A DNA stretch of 23,383 bases from Oehlia diaphana. Its lineage: Eukaryota; Glomeromycota; Glomeromycetes; Glomerales; Glomeraceae. The position numbers and the translations under genes are program-made. This document shows positions 1 to 10,732 of this stretch, piece after piece. Where the stretch lies: positions 36,225 to 59,607 of the forward strand of contig QZLH01000470.1 in NCBI GenBank assembly GCA_003833135.1, in the 5' to 3' direction. The notes under the pieces are model-generated. The model made no database searches, was not told where the DNA came from, and worked only from the letters and a program-made list of their open reading frames with translations. Position 1 is the stretch's first letter; every line of letters starts with the position of its first letter.

Positions 1-105
1 GGGTTTCGGCATTTCGGCAAAGTTTCGGCAGGATTTTTAATATGATTTAATATAGTTTCGGCATTTTCCGTATAGGTTTCGGCAGTTATTAAGAAGGTTT
101 CGGCA
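1..105. repeat. Cluster of six TTTCGGCA repeats
   Basis: The octamer TTTCGGCA occurs at 4-11, 12-19, 23-30, 56-63, 77-84 and 98-105, usually preceded by G. All copies lie on the same strand with irregular spacing. The motif contains a CpG and is GC-richer than the surrounding AT-rich DNA, so this density is not chance composition. The array meets the window edge and may extend to the left. Its role is unknown; it could be a diverged minisatellite or the end of a repeat element. Confidence 0.8.
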
Positions 106-2240
106 AGCAACCTTAATTGTACTTATAAGGATAATTATCAGAGTACTACCAGAGTATATAACAATTTTTTAACAAAGTAATTTCTACTTGATTGAAAGTA
201 GGTTGATATTAACCATGTTAATCTCACCACCTCTTATTATTAACATTAATTAAATTGTAAATATTGCAATAAATTTTTTAATACAACAAATTTGAAGATA
301 AGTTTTAAATAATTTTTAATATACTTATAATTTTCTAATTTTCCACAGGTTTAATAAAATGTTTATAATTAGTTAAAGAAATGAAAAAGGCATTAATTTT
401 GTGAAAGCATCATCTGATTTTTATGGATCTTAATTAATCACAGAATATTCACAAAATCCAAAACATGAATTATTTCAATAAATATAACAAAAATAGTATA
501 CAAGATGATTAATAATTTGAAATTATTAGAAAATAATATCAAGATATTAATAGTATATCATAGATCAACTTTATATAAGAAAGAATTAGGATTTTTTAAT
601 GTAAACATGTTGAGAATTTCATCAAATTAATATTTGAGTCTATTGGCATGTTGGATATATAATATGATTTGATCTTATGGGTATAAAAATGATAATTTTA
701 TTTTAGCAGATTTTTGAAATTTTTGAATCCATGTAACACAATTTTTTGTTACTTGTAACACGTGATTTATAATTACTGTATAAGCCGGTTTACCTTTTAC
801 CCCTGAACTTGTCAATAACAATGGTATCAGATAAATTATTCAATTTCTCCATATTTTTAAATGGAAACTTTTTTCTTTTTTTGCTATTTATTCTATTGAT
901 TATTGAGGTATGATCTATGGATATTCTCAAAAAAAATATTCTCAACTTTACTGGTTAAACACACGTATAATCCCCAAAAAATGTACCCATGACCCACTCA
1001 AAGTTAAAAAAAAAAAAAGATAATTGGATTTTTTCCTGTTTAATTGCTGTACTAATTTCTTCTAATGAGAAACAGGATTGTGGCTCATATTAAGTAATTT
1101 ACTCTATTAAATAATTTCTTTCGATTAGACGTTTTATTTTATAATAAAGTACATGTGTATATAAATCAAATAATTTTCTGCCGAATTTATTTTGTAATAA
1201 AAATCGGGTGACCAACTTCTGATAGATCACCTGTTCTGAAAATATTTGATCATATTTACGTCATAGTAAATCTGTGATTATATAACAGGATAAACAGATA
1301 ATCAGTTGATTATAATTAAAAAATCACATGCGTATGCGCATGAAGAATTCTTCACACTGTCAAAGATTATGTATATGTAAATCACAGCATTTATTTTATT
1401 AATGCACAGTTACATTCATTTCAGTTAAAATCAGAATGATGCAAATGAAACTTCAATTATTGCTAAAAAATTTAAGTCTATCTCACAAGCTGTCCATATT
1501 GAGCACATCACCAATTGTAAATATCAATGTTATATTCTCTCTGGAAATATATTCAAAACGATAGTGCAATTGAATGATAAGTCGATCTTGAATGGAAGAA
1601 TAAGCCATGTGTACTCTTTGATCGTCTTCCTTCTTGATAACGTTTTACTGAAATTTATAAAAAAAATTTTTTAAAATTGTAATACAAAAACGTGTATTTT
1701 AATTTAATTGTAAACACTCATTCTGAAGCCGTTGGTCATCAAGTCACATTACCATGATATTTAATAATTAAATCTAATATTTGCTCGAAGGAACGCAAGA
1801 AAGTCTAGAAAAATTTACTTCATAAATATTCTTGAAGTTTCCATACTTGAATATTTTTATGAATTAAATATGAATCTTATATTAAACCGAGAATCTCATC
1901 TCTTTCGTTGTTGTTCACAATAATAAGCACAATAAGGATAATTTCTTCTGCCAACTGTGAATCCTATTGTATAAATATAAGCCAAATTGAAAAAGTTCTT
2001 AAGGAATACCATTGATGTTAAATATCATCACTAGTATAATGCATTGCCAGAAATATAGTCTATTTCAGACACTCCTAAATGATTGTTTAATAAATTGTTT
2101 CTATCCTACGGATCTTAATAATAATACATGATTTTTTTCTCACGGATTTAAAAAGATGGATAAAAAGTTATCAATATTGGATAAAAAGTCTATCATTATT
2201 AGTTTAAAAAGGTATATTAAAGAGTTTTATGGTCGAAACC
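106..2240. other. Gene-poor AT-rich region
   Basis: No intact gene is visible. The minus strand between about 1490 and 1660 has an open stretch that reads like protein (phrases such as RVHMAYSSIQDRL and ENITLIFTIGDVLNMDSL before a TGA). It has no clean start, and the nearest upstream acceptor-like site places a stop in that frame. A further minus-strand stretch at about 1880-2010 has protein-like composition but is broken by stops. These could be remnants of a decayed gene or chance. The rest is low-complexity A/T sequence. Confidence 0.4.
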
Positions 2241-2350
2241 GTGATATAAATTAGTTATTTCACGAAGTCACTGTGGAGTATCACGATGTTCACGGCTGAG
2301 CCGTGAAAATCAATGATATCCACAGTTCCTCGTGAAAAGACTAATTACAC
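2241..2350. repeat. 110-bp foldback (inverted repeat)
   Basis: The two arms (2241-2297 and 2299-2350) are imperfect reverse complements of each other, with about four-fifths identity and a few single-base indels. They meet at a perfect core of 9-bp arms (TTCACGGCT / AGCCGTGAA) around a single G at 2298. TTCACG/CGTGAA motifs recur along both arms. No transposase is present. It could be a MITE-like foldback element or a locus producing a long hairpin transcript. No clear target duplication was identified. Confidence 0.7.
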
Positions 2351-2839
2351 ATTTATAATAACTGTGCATTAATGGCTGAGGTGTCATTTCATGCATGCCC
2401 TATGAACATCATAAAAAGTGTAAATATAGTAAATATAGTATATAAAATAGTGTTTAATATAAACAAGTAGATTAATGCTTATAGTAACTGTGTGAAACCA
2501 AATGAATAGAATGTCTGTTCTAATCTGTCGGTAAATCAAATCGTTAGATCGTACCTTTTAAGATTAAGATGCAAGTTTTGAAACTTACGCGTAACATTCC
2601 ATAAATTTCTTAAGTGAAAGCAATATACGATCTAAATAAATAATAATAAATGAATAAATCAGAATAAGAATAATTTAAAGCTCAAAGAGTGCTTAAATGT
2701 AAATATTATATATAGATATGTAATAATAACTAAATAAGGTACCTTACTATTAAATAAAGTTTAAAGCATCTACATCAAAACGGGTTCATTGTTGATGTTG
2801 AATATGACATGATGCTGTAATCTATTAACTTTGTGAATA
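2351..2839. other. AT-rich intergenic stretch
   Basis: No gene, RNA gene or strong repeat is seen. The sequence is dominated by AATAAT/TAAATA low-complexity tracts. Confidence 0.4.
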
Positions 2840-3040
2840 TTGGTGATCACATGTCAAAAATGTTTCGAAGAACACGAATTCTATGCGATGAACGTGACAA
2901 ATAAAATTCTTCAATCCATTGGAAAGTATAGTATGCTAAAAGGCATGGAGCATCTTCACTCGAAAAGGACGATTCATTTTACTGATCAATTGCCGGTTTG
3001 TTTGTGGCAATTCGGAATTATGCTTTCCAAATATCTTTAA
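2840..3040 (+). pseudogene. Possible decayed protein-kinase fragment
   Basis: A short open frame contains MLKGMEHLHSKRTIHF and later FGIMLSKYL. These resemble the kinase stretch around the catalytic loop (LxYLHSKxIIHxDL) and the DFG region (DFGxSKxL). The HRD triad is not intact (IHF then TDQ), the DFG is read as QFG, no other kinase subdomains are found nearby, and the frame closes after about 66 codons. Large tyrosine-kinase-like families are known in arbuscular mycorrhizal fungi, which makes a relic plausible. The match rests on short phrases only and could be coincidental. Confidence 0.25.
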
Positions 3041-4646
3041 TGATATTGCATGATACGGGCCCAAATACTCAATTACATAAAGCTTCCGCATTTTGTACAA
3101 GGTATGTATCCCATTTGGTTATGCCACCCATAGGAAATAAGGAAAAGTGAATAGGTTCAAAAGCGGTAAGTTTTCATTTAGGAAATTTTTCAGTTCAAAA
3201 TAATAGGAAGTTGACTAGAACTAGTTATATCTAGGAAAATATCGTAGACGGACACGCTGAGAAATATGAAACTAACATAATAAATCATAAATGAAAAAAG
3301 AAACTAAATTTTAAAATTTACTAGTAAATTACATTCGAGAAAAGCCCACCCATTACAACACTTCTAGGGAAGGGGAAATACAAATACAAAAATACGAAAA
3401 AACAGTATATAACCCAGTGGGACTACCGAGTGGCACCTCCCGTTATTTTATTTTATTTTTTTTCTTTTTCGATTATCATGTTTAATTGTTTATTTTTACA
3501 CACATATTTTTTAAACAATCGATCACATTTTATCGGACAAGTTTTTTTTTCAAGATCTTGGGAATTACTGTTTGGGTGACACATTGACACAAGATCAGTT
3601 TGGAATGTGGATATTATATATTATGTCACAGCATACATAAACTGGTTGCGAACGTGTTTTATTTTGGGCGGGTTACGATAAGCAACAGGAAAGAAACTGA
3701 AAAATTATATATCATTGTTAAATTTATTATTAGTCGCCAATCTACCAGTATTAGGAATTCCTTCAACGCCATGAAAAGTTTTTTGTGATACATGATACAT
3801 TCTCACTTTTGAGTTTTGTCACTTTGTCATAATCAATTACAATAAAATCATTTGTTTAATAGCATCCTTGAGGTCGACTTCCGATAATATTACTTCGTGG
3901 ATCAACATTCATTACGAATATTATAAATATTGCAATATTGCAAATATTTCAAAACGGATGAGTTTTTGTCGTTAAAGTAATTACGCATGTGACAAATAAA
4001 GTAGATGACGAATAGATTTTCAGTTTTTTTCACTAAATAAAAATGATATTACTATTTTCACGTGATACTACATTACTACTCCGCCGCGAAAATAAAACAT
4101 TCCCTCTAACCTGACCTGCCGGCTGGCGTACAAAAAATCAAAAAATTAATCAGGTTTCATAAATTACATGAAAAAAAAAAAGATGAATTTTTAAATAATA
4201 AACTTTTTCATTGAAATGATTTTTTTTAATATTACTCATTTACTCCAAATTATTACAATTATTTACAATTATTACTTTTATACATTATGATTAAAATATT
4301 AAAACCCATTATCCCTTAAAAAGAGCTAAAATAATAAATAATAAAGTATTTTATTAAAAATAATTATGCAATGACATAATATATAATAATTCCCTCAAAA
4401 ATGCAATACACGATCTTTGATTTACATTTATTATTAATTAACTTTGATTGTTTCATAAATTAATAATTAAAAATTTAATTAACTGTTTAAAACCAACTTT
4501 GTTTCAAGAGTTAATGGAATTTACACGTGATATATTTCTGGAGAGAAAAAAAAAAAATCAAATGTTTGACAATAAAATCAAAAAAGGAATAGATCAAAAT
4601 ACGCAACAATAAAGTAAGTGGTGTAACATAATTACATTTAGGGCGT

Positions 4647-4647
<1 letters not shown>
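3041..4647. other. Gene-poor AT-rich region
   Basis: No supportable gene. Short open frames here lack start context, splice partners or recognisable motifs. Two slightly GC-richer patches, near 3410-3445 and 4080-4130 (which includes CCTGCCGGCTGGCG), stand out from the background but have no recognisable identity. Confidence 0.4.
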
Positions 4648-4713
<66 letters not shown>

Positions 4714-4748
4714 AGGGGACAAAAAAAAAAAAAAAAAAAAAAAAAAAA
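4648..4748 (+). repeat. Double poly(A) tract with TTTAGGG-type spacers
   Basis: A run of 63 A (4648-4710) is followed by TTTAGGGGAC and then 28 A (4721-4748). The first run is itself preceded by TTTAGGGCGTC, so the layout looks like two tandem units of TTTAGGG plus 3-4 bases plus A-tract. This could be tandem insertion of A-tailed retroposed sequence, replication slippage, or an assembly artefact. Open frames on the minus strand here are only poly-phenylalanine and are not genes. Confidence 0.8.
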
Positions 4749-6928
4749 CGAGATAATAAACTTGTAAAATGAAAGAAGATATAGTTTTTTTAAAATGGGA
4801 TAAACCCCAGATAACAATTTTACCAAAATAATACAAAAACCTAAGGTTATTAATTTTCTTTGTTTATGAGAAAAGGAATTTCCATTATAAAAAGGATCAA
4901 AGCGTTTGGGCGAATAAATTGTAAACACAAAATTATAAGCCTCAAACCCCTTTTTATATTGACACATTTGATAGATCATATCTTTTGTTTACACGAAATT
5001 TTAATCTAAATATATTAATTATAATAATAAAACTATCCCAAGGCGTAAAATACTTTATACATGTATATATATAAATTAGGTAAATCAATGTAAAAAGAAA
5101 CCTAAATATGGATTTTAATGTTTCTCTACGTTTAAAAATAGTTTGTTAAAAAAAAAATTCTAACCTGATTTTTTCGTGAAATAAAAAATTGTAATAAAAT
5201 TGTAATGTAACACTTTATTTAAATAACAAGTCACTTTTTTATTTATCATGTTTTTAAGTCATATGGTTCACAAATAGTTACAGGGAATTTTTTTTTTTTT
5301 TTTCAGTGATTTCCCAATTTTCTTACCGATAATAGAAGAATCATGTTTCTTGTCCTTCAAAAAATAATTATGTATCATATATTTACCGTTTCTTGGCTGT
5401 GTTCTATAATTGTTACATATCTGTTATATCTGATATGATATTATCAAATTTATCCATATTACTCATATTACCGATTTTTCATGGGGACAATCGATGATGA
5501 TGATGAAATTTTTTTTTTCTAGAAGAAAAAAAAAAAAAATAAAAAATCCCACCCCTCAAAAATCAAGTTGAATTACAGGTTTCATTTTTTACGCGATGAA
5601 ATTATGTATATACTATACCTTTTATTATGTTTTGCAGTTTTTTTTTTTTTAAAACTTGAATTTATAGTTAAAAAAGATAATGTGATATTTTAAATACTTT
5701 TAAAAAATATTTTAAAAAAGTGATAACTTCTTTATTATCACTTGACATAAAAAAAAAGAACCGGTAAAAAAAAATCCGAATTTTTAAAAAACCCTGCATA
5801 ATAAATGAAATGTTTATTTTAAATAAATTAAAAAAAAAAAGGTTCCCGATTTTTTTTTAAACATGTTACTATTTACTGTACATATAATAGTAATTATTAC
5901 AAATAATCGTAAATCAATTTTAGTTCGGTGAATTTATTGTTTGAATGAAACCCCACATAAAAATAATTAGATTAAATTCTTTTTATGGTTAAATCAAAAA
6001 TAAAGTATAAGAATAATTACTTTAAAAGATCTGGTGTTACCTTGTGATTATAACGGTGTGTGCCGATATAAAGGAACACATTTGATTGATTTGATAATTC
6101 AGATTAGGTGATATTATAATATGTAATAATATGTATGCAAGAAAAAGTAAAGATATACATTATGAATGTAAGTGTTGAATAAAACCTGGAAAAATTAAAA
6201 ATCAAAATTATTTTTTATTTTTTATTTTTATTTTTTGATTGGATAACAAAATTAATCAAATTAATTCCGATTTTAATTACAAGAATATTCTTAAAAAATT
6301 TATGGGTAAATTATTATTAAAATTTTTGAAAATCTATTATTTTATTTATTAAATATATTTTATTTATATATACGTGAGAAAAAAACTAATGTTGATTTGT
6401 CTAGTGATTTTGAATTTGTTTCAAGTAATTCTTATTTAAAAAAAATGATCTAGAACAATTGGATTTCGTTACGCGTACGAAAAAAAAATAAAGAAATAAG
6501 CATTACGTGTGATACTTTAATTATTCAAATCCAATAATATTTGAAAGATTATCATAAAATATGTGGATCATCATTTAACGTTAAAGCAGAAAATCCAAAC
6601 AATTATTTTACCAATCAAACTAATTATGTTATATTAATTGATTGGTTAAAAATTAACGGAGAATGTTTTGGAAGTTTGGAATGGTCGGAAGTGTTTTTTT
6701 TTTAAAAAAAAAAAAAAAATACAGTGATAAAAATAAAAATTTTTGTTACCTACAACAGGTTAGAAGATTGAAAGTCATGGGTCATGTAATTTTTTTGGTG
6801 TCATATTGTTATTGTGTTATGATACACTTAAAAAAAAGGTCACACTCGAAAATCAATAAAGGTCGCTCCAACTTCAGAGAATTTGTATGAGATTCTATTT
6901 TTGTAAAAAAAACGGTAAATAGAACACA
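4749..6928. other. Gene-poor AT-rich region
   Basis: No gene is supported on either strand. The sequence is dominated by homopolymer A and T runs of 8-18 bp and short AT repeats. Confidence 0.4.
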
Positions 6929-6940
6929 GGGGGGGGGGGG
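6929..6940 (+). repeat. Poly(G) run of 12
   Basis: Twelve consecutive G in a strongly AT-rich background. A similar run of ten G lies at 15436-15445. Both are slippage-prone sites. Confidence 0.9.
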
Positions 6941-6974
6941 AAAGGAATATCACTGTCATTAATCCATGAATATT

Positions 6975-6998
6975 AAAAAAGATCTTTGGATCTTTTTT
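6975..6998. repeat. Perfect short hairpin with U-tract-like arm
   Basis: AAAAAAGATC (6975-6984), a 4-base spacer TTTG, then GATCTTTTTT (6989-6998) form a perfect 10-bp inverted repeat. It looks like a stem followed by a T-run, but no gene ends nearby, so a role in termination is not supported. Confidence 0.6.
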
Positions 6999-7030
6999 GA
7001 AACGGGAACTGGGAAGGGGAATACTGTTAT

Positions 7031-7100
7031 AATAATGGATGATAATAATGATAATATTGATAATAATGATATTTGATGATATTGATGATCTTAAAATATA
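7031..7100 (+). repeat. GAT/AAT microsatellite-like tract
   Basis: Imperfect repeats of GATAAT and GATGAT are followed by an ATATAT tract. No coding role is supported. Confidence 0.6.
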
Positions 7101-7570
7101 TATATACATATATTTCTATATTAGGTTAAATGTTTTTTTCTCACGCAAAAAAAAAAAAAAAGCTTTCAATCTCGCGTTTTACATAGTCTATATTTGATTA
7201 TAATTTTGCCTTTATTCGCAATTTTACCGGACATTACCGGATAAACTTTGTATTAAAAAAATCCAAATTAGTTTTTTTTTTCTCAGGGGATCAAATTTTA
7301 CAACTATTAAAAATAAGTTTTGGTTACTATTTGTTTTGAATTACGTAAAAATAATACGTAAGTTAAATAAAAATACTGTAAATGGGTAAAAATATGTGAG
7401 TGGGTAAATACGGTAAATACGTAAAAATATACTACGTAAAAATATGCAAAATGATTTAGATTAAGTAGATTACGTTAAATTAGTTTAATTAATTAAACTT
7501 GATTGATGACCTGGTAATTATTTTTTTGCATGGCAACAATTCATAATTTACCAATTAATTTTAATGTGTT
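7101..7570. other. AT-rich stretch with TACGTAAAAATA repeats
   Basis: No gene is seen. Short variants of TACGTAAAAATA and GGTAAA recur between about 7340 and 7450, suggesting a degenerate minisatellite. Confidence 0.4.
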
Positions 7571-7640
7571 ATCTATTTATTTATTTATCTATTTATCTAA
7601 TTTTTTATTTATTTATATTTATTCATTTATTTATAATTTA
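7571..7640 (+). repeat. (TTTA)n microsatellite
   Basis: Tandem TTTA units with interspersed TCTA variants. A short CT-rich run (CTCTCTCTCTATCTCTCT) follows near 7696-7713. Confidence 0.75.
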
Positions 7641-7974
7641 AATAATTTAAATAATTTTAATTTATGTATTAATGTTCAAAATAATTTACCACACACTCTC
7701 TCTCTATCTCTCTAAAGAACGCGTTTTTTTTTTATTGTTTTTATCAAATTTAATCGATTTAGTCGATTTAGTCGGATAGGGAAGGAAGGAAGTAGAAAAA
7801 AAAAAATAAATATAAATTATGTAGATCTAATACGATATAAGTAAGTTGATTGAAATTTATATCACAAGAAAATTATCAAAAAGGGGAATATCACCTCCCC
7901 CCTTAAAATCATGGGGACAGTCCGACAGTGAGTGATAGCCCTAGGGACATGACGGAAAATAAGGGTAAATAACG

Positions 7975-8240
7975 GGACATGACGGTAAAATAACGAAATA
8001 ACTAACGGGAAATACTAGGAACGAAATAACTCTCCAAAGAAAAAAAACACCAAGGAAATAACTCACCAAGGAAATAATGGGAAATAACCTACCAGGGAAA
8101 TAACTCATAAAAACTCAAAAACTCATAAACTTAAACTCGCAAAATTCATAAACTCATTAAACTCATAAACTCACTAAACTCAAAACTCCGCACTAAATCA
8201 TAAAAACTCATTACTTCATTAAACTCACATCATCAACATC
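7975..8240 (+). repeat. Degenerate tandem repeat, GGAAATAACTC / AACTCATAAA units
   Basis: The first part carries several copies of GGAAATAAC with flanking ACGG or CCAAG. It grades into a run of AACTCATAAA-like units (8101-8220). Unit length and spacing drift, as in an old minisatellite. No open reading frame follows the repeat. Confidence 0.6.
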
Positions 8241-8734
8241 ATCACTAAAAAAAAAAAAAACCTCCAAATTTTAAAAATTCCAAATATAGACAATCTGTTT
8301 GTTTGACAATTGACAACCATCATAAGCAACTTAGCACTACATAAAAAAATGCCAATAATTAAAAGGTGGATTTCGGATTAATTTTGGAATAAAAATTATT
8401 TTAAATTTATATTTTTAGGGGGAGGTTCTTCAATTCAACCAACTATAGTAAAACCGTATGATCTAATTTATAAATATTTGTTTATTTCACAAAAAACAAT
8501 TGTACCCAATTCGAAATTTAAGTTAGATGTATTACGAAATAAGGTATCACGATAATAAATCAAGAAGGGAACAATTTAAATTAAAGTTTTACTAATTGAG
8601 GGGAGGGATTTTTTTTTTTTTTTTAGTGGTAAAATGTTTTTTGGGATTTTATTGAAAAAACTCGGGATTTTGGCGGGAAAATTATTTAAAAAAAACTTGA
8701 TTTTTTCATCTTTGGTCTTGATTAATATGCAATT
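8241..8734. other. AT-rich stretch without gene
   Basis: No gene, RNA or clear element is visible. It contains long T and A homopolymers. Confidence 0.4.
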
Positions 8735-8781
8735 TAATAATAATAATAATAACAATAATAATAATAATAATAATAATAATA
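8735..8781 (+). repeat. (AAT)n microsatellite
   Basis: About fifteen AAT units, with one AAC interruption. It would read as polyasparagine in one frame, but there is no supported gene around it. Confidence 0.85.
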
Positions 8782-9264
8782 GTAAGTTGATAATTATAAT
8801 TATAAAGAAAAATGTGGGGTTATTTTTTTTTTTACCAAAAATATTCTTCTCGAAGAAATTTCGGAGATAAACACGCGATTATTAAGATTATTTAACCTGT
8901 TGATAACTACTTTGTTGTGTCATTGTTTATCATTTAACTCCAAAAAAAAAAAATGATTTTTTAATGTGTTACAATGGGAATGTTTCAAGATAATTAAAAT
9001 TTTACCTTACATTATTTAATAAAAAGGTAATAAAATAATGTTTAATAACGATGATATTAAAAAAAAATTACCCTTGTAGTCGTTGAAGTAACATCCAAAC
9101 TAAACTTTTTACTTTTTTTTTTTTTTTACTTTTTGATAAACTTATTTTAGAAATTCGACATGATACTTTTAATGAATGGATTAGTGATAAGTTTATCAAT
9201 CTTGATTGGTTCACATTTAAAATCACCAAATTTATTTTTTTTTTTGTTCAATTATGCAGATTAA
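8782..9264. other. AT-rich stretch without gene
   Basis: Nothing recognisable; long T-runs near 9112-9127 and 9234-9245. Confidence 0.4.
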
Positions 9265-9426
9265 ATGGTTGCATCTGGGGCGCGTGTTTGTCCCAATTTA
9301 GGAATTATGCATAAGGTAGTAACACCGAAATGCTGCAAAAATGCAGCGAGTGCAGTCATCAAGGGAATGTCAACTTTTATTATTAATATTTTTGTTCTCC
9401 CGCCCAATGATCTTTATCATTTTTAA
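9265..9426 (+). CDS. Small ATG-initiated ORF, hypothetical (53 codons)
   Basis: An ATG at 9265 opens a 53-codon frame that ends in TAA at 9424-9426. The first ~35 codons are clearly GC-richer than the surroundings and encode a Cys-containing peptide (MVASGARVCPNLGIMHK, then a CCKN motif). The remainder is hydrophobic and low in complexity. No family is recognised. It could be a small gene, an exon of an unrecognised transcript, or chance. The composition change is the only real support. Confidence 0.18.
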   Translation: MVASGARVCPNLGIMHKVVTPKCCKNAASAVIKGMSTFIINIFVLPPNDLYHF

Positions 9427-10732
9427 TTCTCTCCTCCGCCTACAATTGACCTCTTTTTTTTTTTTTTTATTATTATTATTATTACTTACTGTTAAAACAA
9501 ACAATTATCTAATAAAATTATCTACTCCATTAACGTACTAGTAAAAAGGTAAGAAAAAAAGGGGGGAGTTTTTTTTTAGAAGGTCTAAAATGGTTCATTT
9601 TAATAAAATGGTGATTGTCATTATGACATAATAATTTTTCGTCATCTGAACAATAAAAAGAAATCAGAAAAAGCGTGAATAGTTCTTTTGAACCTATTCC
9701 TGGATCATTGCATAATTTAATAATAATTGTTCAATAAGAACTCGGAACGTTAAATCTTAAATGATGAAATAATTCCCAAGGATTTATAATAAAAAAACAA
9801 AAAAAAAAAAAAAAAAAAACACTTTTTTACGATGGCAGATTATTGTGACATCTTGTGTTCAACAGATTCCAATTCGTTCATAAATTATTTCACACAGTCT
9901 TTTTTTTTGTGTGTGTGTGTGTTTGCGTGTGTGTTGTGGCAAAAAAAAAAATTATTTCTGAAGATGGATAAAGTTTGGAAGTTTGGTAAAAAATTTTTGT
10001 GTCTGGACTATTAAAAAACTAAAAATCAAGTTTTGTTGAAACATTTACATTTTGGTAAAAAAAACGCCGTCTGTCTATTGTAAAAAATATATACAGTACA
10101 TACATAAAATATATATGTATATGATGTACAATATACATACATACACATATATATTTATATATTTATATAAAACTGAAAGTATTATAATATGTATTTATAT
10201 GTATGTTTAATATCACAATTATCACTTGAACAAACAATTTTATATATTTATATATACTTATATTTCATTTATGTATAATAAAAAAATGAGACCTTGACTG
10301 ACTTTTAACTTTACTTTATCACTGATAAAAAATTTACCGGTAATTTAAAAATTTGGTGATATATATAAACAACATACAATTTTTTTTATTTTTTATTTTT
10401 TTTTGTAAGAATTCAATCATCAAAAAAAAAAAAAAATTTCGTCTCTAATTTTCTTTTTTCAACTTTGAAAACCTGAAAACCAAAAAAAAAAAAAAAAAAA
10501 TTTATATATAAATATATTTATATATTTTTTTTTTTTTTTTTAAAAAAAAACAAAATTCCAAAATTCTTTTTAACCAAGAAATTAAAACAAAAACATTCAT
10601 ATTTCATTCGAAAAAAAGTTCATTTTTTAATATTGGATAATATAAAAATATACTCTTTTTTAAACTCTTTGACCGAGTTTTTCTTTAACAACCTCATTTT
10701 TTGCTTCACTATTAGCTAGCAACGGCTAAACA
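9427..10732. other. Upstream region of the eIF4E-domain gene
   Basis: No gene is seen. The region holds many A and T homopolymers (for example 9800-9819 and 10481-10500), a GT-rich run at 9909-9933, and ATAC/TATG-type AT repeats at 10085-10270. TATAAAAATA at 10641-10650 lies about 90 bp before the ATG of the downstream gene and could serve as a TATA element, though such strings are frequent in this composition. GCTA/GGCTAA motifs repeat just before the start codon (10713-10740). Confidence 0.4.

Noticed and set aside
4594..4979. Minus-strand open frames over the poly(A) tracts
   Set aside because: They are poly-phenylalanine readings of A homopolymers with no domain or splice support.
6663..7109. 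Open frames of 75-89 codons around 6700-7100
   Set aside because: Lysine and isoleucine homopolymer-driven, without motifs or splice partners.
7975..8240. CRISPR-like array
   Set aside because: Units drift in length and sequence and there are no unique spacers; the context is eukaryotic.
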